Part shown: positions 13,003 to 19,404 of the stretch, in pieces
Layout: every line of letters begins with the position of its first letter
How positions within the stretch are numbered: position 1 is the first letter of the stretch
Origin: CAZTVF01 sp964616985
GTDB taxonomy: Bacteria; Planctomycetota; Phycisphaerae; SM23-33
DNA length: 20,096 bases
Reading direction: 5' to 3'
Assembly (NCBI GenBank): GCA_964616985.1
Contig: CAZTVF010000099.1
Location: 1 to 20,096 of the forward strand
The notes under the pieces: generated by a model
What the model saw: the letters and a program-made list of their open reading frames with translations, nothing else
Told to the model about the DNA's origin: nothing
Database searches by the model: none
Translations under genes and position numbers: made by a program

Positions 13003-13473
13003 ATGTCACGCGTAGGATTCGGATTCGATTCGCATCGCTTCGCCGAAGGCAGACCGTTGGTGCTGGGTGGCCTGAGGATTCCGCACACCCACGGCCTCGC
13101 CGGCCACAGCGATGCCGACGCCGCCCTTCACGCCCTGACCGACGCCGTTCTGGGTGCCGTCGGCGCGGGCGACATCGGCGAGCAATTTCCCGACAACGAC
13201 CCCTGCTGGAAGGATGCCGACAGCAGCACCTTCGTCCGCCGTGCGCTGGAGTTGGCCGCCGAGACCGGCGTGTGCATCGTCAACTGCGACATCACGATCG
13301 TCACCGAGCTGCCCAAGCTCAAGGACCACAAGCACGCCATCCGCGCAAGCATCGCCCATATCCTGGGCGTGCACATCGACGCCGTCTCCGTCAAGGCCAA
13401 GACCAACGAGGGCATGGGCTGGGTCGGCCGCGGCGAAGGGCTTGCATGTTTCGCCGTCGTGATGATGGCGTGA
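13003..13473 (+). CDS. ispF: 2-C-methyl-D-erythritol 2,4-cyclodiphosphate synthase
   Basis: Fifth enzyme of the MEP isoprenoid pathway: closes CDP-methylerythritol 2-phosphate to the cyclodiphosphate, releasing CMP, as a cytoplasmic trimer. 156 residues, the family length. The zinc ligands are all present: D9 and H11 in GFGFDSHRF and H43 in DADAALHALTDAVLGA. H35 in GHSDAD and D57 in GDIGEQFPD (the divalent-metal region) are also there. The C-terminal signature is VKAKTNEGMGWVGRGEGLACFAVVMM. The start gives the standard N-terminus MSRVGFGFDSH and has no Shine-Dalgarno site. IspD is not adjacent. The downstream cysS gene lies 214 bases away, and the ispF-cysS pairing is also seen in other bacteria. 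Confidence 0.97.
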   Translation: MSRVGFGFDSHRFAEGRPLVLGGLRIPHTHGLAGHSDADAALHALTDAVLGAVGAGDIGEQFPDNDPCWKDADSSTFVRRALELAAETGVCIVNCDITIVTELPKLKDHKHAIRASIAHILGVHIDAVSVKAKTNEGMGWVGRGEGLACFAVVMMA

Positions 13474-13636
13474 TCGCGGGGCCACAGACAGCTCGGTGGC
13501 CGATTCGGGAGAAAAGAGCGAGAGTGCACGGATTACTGGATCAAGTGGATTCCTCTCTCGTGCAATCCTGGAATCCGTAAGCCCACCATGTTTCGGACTG
13601 CCCTTCGCCGCCATAGAATCCTGCCCGCGGTCCGTT

Positions 13637-13661
13637 TATAATGCCCTGCCCCTTCGGGGGC
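13637..13661 (+). promoter_or_regulatory. -10 element and UUCG-tetraloop hairpin in front of cysS
   Basis: A perfect TATAAT (13637-13642) lacks an obvious -35 at 16-18 bases. Five bases further, GCCCC (13648-13652), the loop TTCG (13653-13656) and GGGGC (13657-13661) form a 5-bp stem closed by a UUCG tetraloop, a very stable RNA cap. It would lie at the 5' end of the cysS message, 26 bases before the ATG. A stabilising 5' structure is the simplest reading; there is no T-run to make it a terminator. Confidence 0.5.
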
Positions 13662-13687
13662 GATCCAGCGATAGAAAGAGTGTTCCT

Positions 13688-15127
13688 ATGCTTCGACTGT
13701 TCAACACAATGACGCGCGCGAAGGATGAGTTCAGGGCGATCGACGACATGAAGGTCGGCCTGTACACCTGCGGGCCGACGGTCTACAACTACGCGCACAT
13801 CGGCAACCTCCGCACGTACATCTTCGAGGACGTGCTGAAGCGGACGCTTGCCGCCAGCGGTTTCACGGTCAAGCACGTGATGAACGTCACCGACGTCGGC
13901 CACCTCACCTCCGACGCCGACCAGGGCGACGACAAGATGGAGCTCGGCGCCGCCCGAGAGGGCAAGACCGTCTGGGAGATTGCCAACTACTACTGGGAGG
14001 CCTTCAAGGCCGACATGGCCCGCCTGAACCTCCTGCCCCCGGACATCTGGTGCAAGGCCACCGACTACATCCCCGACCAGATCGAGCTCATTCAGCGGCT
14101 GGAGGAGCGAGGCTTCACCTACATCCTGGCCGACGGCGTCTACTTCGACACCGGCAAGCTGCACGACTACGGCAAGCTGGCCCGCCTGGACGTCGAGGGC
14201 CTGCAGGCCGGCGCGAGGGTAGACGTGGTCGAGGGCAAGCGAAACCTCACCGACTTCGCCCTGTGGAAGTTCTCGCCCACCGATAAGAAGCGGCTGATGG
14301 AATGGCCCAGCCCCTGGGGCGTGGGCTTCCCCGGCTGGCACGCCGAGTGCTCGGCCATGGCGCTGAAGCACCTGGGCGAACGGCTGGACATTCACTGCGG
14401 CGGCGTGGACCACATCGCGGTACACCATACGAACGAGATCGCCCAGACCGAGAGCGTCACCGGCAAGCGGTGGGTGAACTGGTGGATGCACGGCGAGTTT
14501 CTGACGATGGCCAAGAGCGGCGGCGACGACGCGAAGATGTCGAAGTCCACGGGCGGTTTCCTCCGCGTGGCCACGCTCATGGACAAGGGCTACGACCCCC
14601 TCGCCTATCGCTACTTCTGCCTCAACGCGCACTACCGCGTGCAGATGGCGTTCTCGTGGGAATCGATGGATGCGGCGGTGACCGCCTTCGAGCGGCTGCG
14701 GGCCAAGGCGATCGAGCTTCGATCGGCAGCCCCCGAGCCGGTCGATCCCGCGGACGAAGATGCCGTCGACCGTGCCATTCAGTACGCCGACGAATTTCTG
14801 GCGGCCGCCCAGGACGACCTGAACATGCCCCAGGCCCTGGCGGCGATGTGGACGATGCTTCGCGACCCGGCCGTGACCAAGGCCGAGGCGTATGTGACGC
14901 TGCTGGAAATGGACAAGATCCTGGGCTTCGGCCTCGATACGATCCAGCCGCGGAAGGTCGAGATCTCCGACGAGCTCACGCAGCAGGTTCAGAAACTCAT
15001 CGACGACCGCAACGCCGCCCGCAAGGCCAAGGACTTCGCCCTGGCCGATGAGATCAAGAAGCAAATCCTCGCCCTCGGCGTGACCATCAAGGACACGCCC
15101 AAGGGAACGGAGTGGACGAAGAACTAG
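13688..15127 (+). CDS. cysS: Cysteinyl-tRNA synthetase
   Basis: Charges tRNA-Cys (class Ia synthetase, cytoplasm). 479 residues. The substrate-selecting zinc site is complete: C28 in TCGPTVYNYAHIGN, C221 in GWHAECSAMA, H246 and E250 in HHTNEIAQTE, with the same spacing as E. coli CysRS. HIGN (37-40) and KMSKS (283-287) are intact, with a short SGGDDA insertion before KMSKS. A DALR-type helical domain follows (YRVQMAFSWESM; AQYADEFLAAAQDDLNMPQAL region) and the C-terminal tail has the typical DDRNAARKAKDFALADEIKKQI anticodon-binding helix, here in part. The frame extends upstream to 13496, but the family N-terminus and the leader hairpin support the ATG at 13688. Its Shine-Dalgarno match (AAAGAG) is weak. 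A strong terminator follows. Confidence 0.97.
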   Translation: MLRLFNTMTRAKDEFRAIDDMKVGLYTCGPTVYNYAHIGNLRTYIFEDVLKRTLAASGFTVKHVMNVTDVGHLTSDADQGDDKMELGAAREGKTVWEIANYYWEAFKADMARLNLLPPDIWCKATDYIPDQIELIQRLEERGFTYILADGVYFDTGKLHDYGKLARLDVEGLQAGARVDVVEGKRNLTDFALWKFSPTDKKRLMEWPSPWGVGFPGWHAECSAMALKHLGERLDIHCGGVDHIAVHHTNEIAQTESVTGKRWVNWWMHGEFLTMAKSGGDDAKMSKSTGGFLRVATLMDKGYDPLAYRYFCLNAHYRVQMAFSWESMDAAVTAFERLRAKAIELRSAAPEPVDPADEDAVDRAIQYADEFLAAAQDDLNMPQALAAMWTMLRDPAVTKAEAYVTLLEMDKILGFGLDTIQPRKVEISDELTQQVQKLIDDRNAARKAKDFALADEIKKQILALGVTIKDTPKGTEWTKN

Positions 15128-15181
15128 GCGGATATCCCGGCGACGCCCTCGCCAAGCCGACCGCGTCCCGCTAAAAACAAG

Positions 15182-15209
15182 GCCCCGGCAGATGCATGCC
15201 GGGGCTTTT
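15182..15209. terminator. Bidirectional rho-independent terminator
   Basis: A perfect 9-bp stem GCCCCGGCA / TGCCGGGGC (15182-15190 with 15197-15205), a 6-base loop, then TTTTGCTTT on the plus strand for cysS. On the minus strand the stem is followed by CTTGTTTTTAG, serving the convergent metallopeptidase gene. It sits 55 bases after the cysS stop and 33 bases beyond the other gene's stop. Confidence 0.9.
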
Positions 15210-15241
15210 GCTTTCAATCGAACAGGAGCGGCCGCCGCGAC

Positions 15242-16597
15242 TCAGTCGCCGCGGTTCGGCAGCGGGATCTTCTTCGTGGGGTGTTCCTGGTTGTACTGGC
15301 TCACGCCGCTGACGGCCTGGGCGAGCGGCAGGTAACCGACCTCACCGTCCTTGTTGCCGCCGAACTCGAAGGCCTTGAACTCCTTCTGGCCGGCGCCGGC
15401 GTTCTTCTGCCACATGCAGTACGAGCCGACGATATAGTCCTTATCCTTCTCGCGGCGATACGTGAATGCGGCCAGCCACTCCAGGCGGTAGCGCGTGCCG
15501 TCGGTGCTCTTGGCGTTGCGGTCTTCTACGCCGCGGGCGATCACTTCGCTCCAGGCCGCGGCAACGGCGGCGCCATACTCCGCATCGGTCATCTTCTTGC
15601 CCGTCGCGGTGCCGCCGCCGGTCTTGGGCGGAACGCCCGGCGAAGGCGAAGCCGCAGGCATCAGCCCCGCCGGCGGGTCGGCCACCTTACGCCCGAGAGT
15701 CTTGGGCACGCGGATGCCATACTTCAACGCCAAGGCCATGTCCGCCTTCTTCATCGCATCGAGAAGGCCGCTGGGCTCGGTGATATCCCCGTTGACCTTC
15801 AGAATGCCCAGGTCCCGCAGCTGGCTAAGTGCGGTGATGAGCACCGCCGAGTTGAACCCCGTCTTGGCCAGCGTGTCGTACTCATCCATGGCCTGGTCCA
15901 TCAGGATCCGCATCAGGTAGTACTGGGCGAGGTAGCAGTCCTCATCGCCGGTGCCCATGTCCTTGCGAAGACGCACTTCCGATTCGCCGCTGTCGAAGGG
16001 GTCCTTGGCGGCTGGCTGATCGGTGATGTAGTTCAACTTGCCCGCATGCCCGAGTTCGTGCATGAGCAGGCTGAGGCGCTCGGCGAGGTAGAGCTGCGTC
16101 TTGACCTTGGCCATGGCAGGATCATCCGAAGGCTGCGCGGCAGAAGGCTCGAAGAACTTGTCGAGCAGGTAGATTGACTGAGGCGACGTGAGGGACCAAT
16201 AGGCCGCGTAGGCATCGGGCCCCGCCGTCCGGGTGATCACCCCCGCCTTGCGATACGTCATGCCGTTGAGCGTGACCATGTGGCCCTGCAGGCGTTCGAT
16301 GGCCTTGGCCAGGTCGGGGCTGTCGTTCTTCTCCTGGAACTTCTTGAGGGTCTTGATCTCGTCCCCAAGGTAAGTGAGCAGACCATCCATCGTCGCCTTC
16401 TCCGCCTCCGTCAGGCGGCGGGATTCGATCGGCTCGCCCGCGGCCGGGGCAGCGGGTTTGCCCCCGACTGAGGGGCTGCTCCTGGGCTTGAGCACCGGCG
16501 AGTCGGCCGTAACGGGCGTGTTCCAGTCGTCGATGACCTGGCCGCAGGCGGCGGAGACTGCGGCAAAGATCACGAGAGAGGCAATGATGCTCTTCAT
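15242..16597 (-). CDS. Exported HExxH metallopeptidase-like protein, family unknown
   Basis: 451 residues from the ATG at 16595-16597, chosen because AAGGAG lies six bases upstream and the product begins with a signal peptide (MKSIIASLVIFAAVSAACGQ). C18 in SAAC may mark a lipoprotein, although the box lacks the usual Leu. A Pro/Ala/Ser-rich stretch (about 30-58) leads to a helical region. HELGH at 180-184 within LSLLMHELGHAGKLNY is a standard zincin zinc-binding motif. E219 in GDEDCYLAQYY is a candidate third ligand, as in gluzincins. A second Pro/Gly-rich linker (about 325-350) precedes a C-terminal beta-rich domain (YRLEWLAAFTYRREKDKDYIVGSYCMW region). It may process or turn over envelope proteins. 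It diverges from ruvC across 120 bases. The motif is certain; activity and substrate are not. Confidence 0.88.
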   Translation of the reverse strand: MKSIIASLVIFAAVSAACGQVIDDWNTPVTADSPVLKPRSSPSVGGKPAAPAAGEPIESRRLTEAEKATMDGLLTYLGDEIKTLKKFQEKNDSPDLAKAIERLQGHMVTLNGMTYRKAGVITRTAGPDAYAAYWSLTSPQSIYLLDKFFEPSAAQPSDDPAMAKVKTQLYLAERLSLLMHELGHAGKLNYITDQPAAKDPFDSGESEVRLRKDMGTGDEDCYLAQYYLMRILMDQAMDEYDTLAKTGFNSAVLITALSQLRDLGILKVNGDITEPSGLLDAMKKADMALALKYGIRVPKTLGRKVADPPAGLMPAASPSPGVPPKTGGGTATGKKMTDAEYGAAVAAAWSEVIARGVEDRNAKSTDGTRYRLEWLAAFTYRREKDKDYIVGSYCMWQKNAGAGQKEFKAFEFGGNKDGEVGYLPLAQAVSGVSQYNQEHPTKKIPLPNRGD

Positions 16598-16637
16598 GGA
16601 TGGCTCCTTTGGTGCGTCGAAATGCACATATGCCGAT

Positions 16638-16667
16638 AGTCTCTCCGCATGGGCCAAGGTTAGTCAA
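16638..16667 (-). promoter_or_regulatory. Possible promoter of the metallopeptidase gene
   Basis: On the minus strand TTGACT (plus 16662-16667) is followed after 18 bases by GAGACT (plus 16638-16643). The -35 is a 5/6 match, the -10 only 3/6. The leader would be about 35 bases and includes the Shine-Dalgarno site. Confidence 0.3.
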
Positions 16668-16681
16668 GCTTTCGATTTGAT

Positions 16682-16711
16682 TTGGCCTTTGGACGCGAGG
16701 CGATTTATCAT
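16682..16711 (+). promoter_or_regulatory. Possible start-proximal promoter of ruvC
   Basis: TTGGCC (16682-16687), an 18-base spacer and TATCAT (16706-16711, 5/6). The -10 ends 6 bases before the ruvC ATG, which lacks a Shine-Dalgarno site. No LexA-type box of the enterobacterial (CTGT-N8-ACAG) kind is visible here. Confidence 0.4.
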
Positions 16712-16717
16712 GCTGCC

Positions 16718-17224
16718 ATGCGGACAGGGACGTCCAACTCAGTTTACCGCATCCTTGGCATCGACCCGGGGCTGCACATCACCGGCTACGCGGCCGTCGA
16801 CTTCGGCCGCGGAGACCCGGCGATTGTCGAGGCGGGCACGCTTCGCACCCACCCCAAGAGCGAGCTGGAAGAGCGGATCGAACAGATCCACATCGACCTG
16901 GCCGAACTGCTCAAGGATTTCAAACCGGACTTGGTGGCGATCGAGCAGTTGTACGCGCACTACAAGCACCCGCGGACATCGATCCTGATGGCCCACGCCC
17001 GCGGGGTGATCCTGCTGGCGTGCCGTCAGGCCCGCATCGCCGTTCGCAGCCTGCCGGCGACGAACGTCAAGAAGAGCCTCACCGGCAACGGCCACGCGTC
17101 GAAGGAGCAGATGCAGCGGTCGATCCAGTCGATCTGCCGCCTGCCCACATTGCCCGAGCCCCCCGACGTCGCCGACGCCATCGCCATGGCCCTGTGCGCG
17201 GGGAAGAAACAGCAACTGCATTAG
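16718..17224 (+). CDS. ruvC: Crossover junction endodeoxyribonuclease RuvC
   Basis: Holliday-junction resolvase that nicks symmetric strands of recombination intermediates after RuvAB branch migration. 168 residues. The RNase H-like fold carries the four acidic catalytic residues: D16 in ILGIDPGLHITGY, E76 in LVAIEQLY, and D140 and D143 in PPDVADAIAMAL. Other family landmarks are HPRTSILMAHARGVILLA and ATNVKKSLTGNGHASKEQM. The ATG at 16718 adds an eight-residue N-terminal extension before the usual start region; an upstream TTG (16682) would overlap the possible promoter and is less likely. It heads a plus-strand cluster: ruvC, PQQ-like protein, ruvA, ruvB and an MBL-fold hydrolase, with gaps of 47, 66, 51 and -4 bases. 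The yebC gene often found next to ruvC is absent. Confidence 0.95.
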   Translation: MRTGTSNSVYRILGIDPGLHITGYAAVDFGRGDPAIVEAGTLRTHPKSELEERIEQIHIDLAELLKDFKPDLVAIEQLYAHYKHPRTSILMAHARGVILLACRQARIAVRSLPATNVKKSLTGNGHASKEQMQRSIQSICRLPTLPEPPDVADAIAMALCAGKKQQLH

Positions 17225-17271
17225 TCCACGGACCTGCCTCGGGGGCGGCCCAGAGCAGAAGGAGTCGGAAA

Positions 17272-17616
17272 TTGATAGAAGGTGACAATCGAATCGTGTT
17301 CGTCGGCACTTACGGCAACGTTCGGGCGGTGGACATGGAGAATGGAAACGATGTGTGGACGACGAGCCTTCCGGGCACCGGCTACCAACTCGTGACGCTC
17401 CTGTACGAGTCCGGCACGCTGCTGGCCGGTTCCAAAGGCAAGCTGTTCGCCCTGGATGGTCGTACGGGCGCCATCCTCTGGAGTAACAGCTTGGAAGGCT
17501 TAGGGTACGACCACATGACCCTGGCTACAGTTCATCAGTCCTCGCGCCCCCCTGTGGAAGCGGTCCAGAATGACCGCCGCTCATCCACCTCCGGTACTTC
17601 GAACGGGAACACCTAA
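17272..17616 (+). CDS. Single-domain PQQ-propeller-like protein inside the ruv cluster
   Basis: 114 residues from a TTG at 17272, chosen because AAGGAG (17259-17264) lies seven bases upstream; no in-frame ATG precedes the conserved part. Two beta-propeller-like repeats are visible: NRIVFVGTYGNVRAVDMENG with DVWTTSLPG, and GTLLAGSKGKLFALDGRTG with ILWSNSLEGLGY. Each follows the 'v...g..G.v.ALD..tG...W' pattern of PQQ-type repeats. There is no signal peptide and no PQQ biosynthesis gene nearby. At about two repeats it is far too short for a closed propeller, so it must oligomerise or use another fold. I recall stand-alone proteins of about this size with the same 'LPGTGY ... KGLGY' pattern, which argues that it is not simply a truncation. 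The last 25 residues are polar and low in structure. Function unknown. Confidence 0.82.
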   Translation: MIEGDNRIVFVGTYGNVRAVDMENGNDVWTTSLPGTGYQLVTLLYESGTLLAGSKGKLFALDGRTGAILWSNSLEGLGYDHMTLATVHQSSRPPVEAVQNDRRSSTSGTSNGNT

Positions 17617-17625
17617 CTAAGCTTA

Positions 17626-17657
17626 TTGACCTGTCTTTTCCACCCAACTCGTATGAT
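17626..17657 (+). promoter_or_regulatory. Weak candidate promoter before ruvA
   Basis: TTGACC (17626-17631) and TATGAT (17652-17657) are each 5/6 matches, but the 20-base spacer is longer than normal. ruvA may instead rely on the upstream ruvC promoter. Confidence 0.22.
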
Positions 17658-17682
17658 GCGTGGAGCAGGAAACGAGGCATTC

Positions 17683-18306
17683 ATGATCGCCAGAATCACA
17701 GGTAGGTTGGAGCAGGTCGCCCAAGGCGGTGCGCTGATCGACTCGGGCACGGGCCTGTCGTACGAGGTGCTGATCCCCGCGTTCGATGCGGAGCGGCTGG
17801 CGGCGAGGGTGGGCCAGGAGGTCGCCTTGTTCACGATCCACTACATCGAGGGCGACCCGTCGCATGGCGTGCAGACGCCGCGGCTGATCGGCTTCGTCTC
17901 CGACAGCGACCGCTCGTTCTTCCGCGTCTTCACGACGGTCAAGGGCATCGGCGTCCGCAAGGCGCTGCGGGCTCTCGTCCGGCCGGTCGGCGAGGTGGCC
18001 GGCGCGATCCAGGCCAAGGACTCGCACTTCCTGGTCGAACTGCCCGAGATCGGCAAGCGCACGGCCGAGCAGATCATCGCCGAGCTGCACGGCAAGGTGG
18101 AGGATTTCGCCGGCGCCGCTGTCCCGCTGTCGGTGGCCAAGCTGCCCGACGCCGCCGCCGAGGCCGTCAGCGTGCTGGTGCAGCTGGGCGAGCGTCGCGC
18201 CGACGCCTTGGCCCTGGTCGACCGCGTGCTTGCGGTGGCGCCCGACCTGGCCAGCCCCGAGGCGATCATCCAGCAGGCCTATAAACTCAAGACGGGCGGA
18301 GCGTAA
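17683..18306 (+). CDS. ruvA: Holliday junction branch migration protein RuvA
   Basis: Tetrameric junction-binding subunit that loads RuvB. 207 residues, normal length. The N-terminal OB-fold begins MIARITGRLEQVAQGGALIDSG (in part) and includes LFTIHYI. Two helix-hairpin-helix motifs follow: FFRVFTTVKGIGVRKALRAL and LPEIGKRTAEQIIAEL. The C-terminal RuvB-contacting domain III is present (AAEAVSVLVQLGERRADALALVDRVL, read in part), after a flexible Ala-rich linker. GAGG lies five bases before the ATG at 17683. The two HhH motifs diverge slightly from the E. coli sequence but keep the glycines that contact the DNA backbone. Confidence 0.95.
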   Translation: MIARITGRLEQVAQGGALIDSGTGLSYEVLIPAFDAERLAARVGQEVALFTIHYIEGDPSHGVQTPRLIGFVSDSDRSFFRVFTTVKGIGVRKALRALVRPVGEVAGAIQAKDSHFLVELPEIGKRTAEQIIAELHGKVEDFAGAAVPLSVAKLPDAAAEAVSVLVQLGERRADALALVDRVLAVAPDLASPEAIIQQAYKLKTGGA

Positions 18307-18317
18307 CCACGTACCAA

Positions 18318-18344
18318 TACCGACGGACGCAGTCCGTCGACTTT
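18318..18344 (+). repeat. 27-base hairpin element, copy B
   Basis: Begins TACCGAC, has GGAC-GCA-GTCC in the middle and ends GTCGACTTT. The stem CGACGGAC / GTCCGTCG (18321-18328 with 18332-18339) is perfect at 8 bp with a GCA loop. It lies between the ruvA stop and the ruvB Shine-Dalgarno site, on the coding strand, so it would be part of the polycistronic message. Copy A is at 10193-10219 on the opposite strand. Confidence 0.65.
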
Positions 18345-18357
18345 AGGGATAGGAATC

Positions 18358-19404
18358 ATGGCACGCGAAAAGATTATCTCCAATGATGCGACGGGCCCGG
18401 ATGACGAGCAGTTCAACGTGTCCCTGCGGCCGCAGACGCTGGATGAGTGCATCGGCGTAGGCGAACTGCTGGAGAAGCTGCGGATATCGATCCAGGCGGC
18501 GAAGTCGCGAAACGAGCCGATGGAACACGTGCTGCTTCACGGCCCGCCGGGCCTGGGCAAGACGACCCTGGCGTACGTGATCGCCCACGAGATGGGCAGC
18601 AACATCAAGGTCACCTCCGGACCCGCGCTCACGCGGCCCAGCGACCTCATCGGCATCCTGACCAACCTCGAGCACCGTGACGTGCTGTTCATCGACGAGA
18701 TCCACCGCCTGCCGGCCGCCGTGGCCGAGTACATCTACCCGGCGATGGAAGACTACAAGGTGGACTTCATCGTCGACTCCGGCATGCACAGCCGCACGAT
18801 CAACCTGCCGCTGAAACCCTTCACGCTGATCGGGGCCACGACGCGAAGCGGCATGCTGTCGGGCCCGCTGCGGACGCGGTTCGGCATCAACCACCACCTC
18901 GATTTCTGGTCGCCGCAGGACCTGCTGGCCCGCTGCCGCATGTCGGCGGTGATGCTCAAGACCGAATACGACCCCAAGGCCCTGGAAACGCTGGCCACGC
19001 GGGCGCGCGGCACGCCGAGAATCGCCAACCGCCTGCTGCGGCGCTGCCGCGACTACGCCCAGGTCAAGGCCGACGGCCGCCTGACTGTGGCGAGCGTCGA
19101 CGCGGCGTTGAAGCTCGAAGGCATCGATCCCCTGGGCCTCGACGAGCTCGACCGCAAGTTCCTTCGCACGATCATCGACATCTACAGCGGCGGGCCCGTC
19201 GGCGTCGAGGCCATCGCGGCCACGCTGGGCGAGGAGACCGACACGCTCGAAGACGTGGTCGAGCCCTTCCTGCTGCAGTGCGGCCTGCTGGCCCGCACCC
19301 GCCGCGGGCGGCTGGCCACGATGAAGGCGTACGAGCACCTCAAGGTGAAATACATCCCGCGCGAGGACGACGGCAAGCTCTTCGACGCCGAGGTCCAGCC
19401 GTGA
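18358..19404 (+). CDS. ruvB: Holliday junction branch migration ATPase RuvB
   Basis: AAA+ hexameric motor that drives branch migration with RuvA. 348 residues, normal length. Family landmarks in order: SLRPQTLDECIGV (22-34), Walker A GPPGLGKTT (62-70), TSGPALTRPSDLIGIL, Walker B VLFIDEIHRL (109-118), sensor 1 LIGATTRSGMLSGPL, the arginine-finger region PLRTRFG, sensor 2 ARGTPRIANRLLRR, and a C-terminal winged helix with GGPVGVEAIAATLGEETDTLEDVVEPFLL (in part). The IGATTR stretch and the winged helix are standard. AGGA lies four bases upstream of the ATG. The stop overlaps the next gene's start by four bases. Confidence 0.97.
   Translation: MAREKIISNDATGPDDEQFNVSLRPQTLDECIGVGELLEKLRISIQAAKSRNEPMEHVLLHGPPGLGKTTLAYVIAHEMGSNIKVTSGPALTRPSDLIGILTNLEHRDVLFIDEIHRLPAAVAEYIYPAMEDYKVDFIVDSGMHSRTINLPLKPFTLIGATTRSGMLSGPLRTRFGINHHLDFWSPQDLLARCRMSAVMLKTEYDPKALETLATRARGTPRIANRLLRRCRDYAQVKADGRLTVASVDAALKLEGIDPLGLDELDRKFLRTIIDIYSGGPVGVEAIAATLGEETDTLEDVVEPFLLQCGLLARTRRGRLATMKAYEHLKVKYIPREDDGKLFDAEVQP

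Noticed and set aside
13541..15217. 558-codon open frame on the minus strand
   Set aside because: Shadow of cysS, with the same compositional bias and no start signal.
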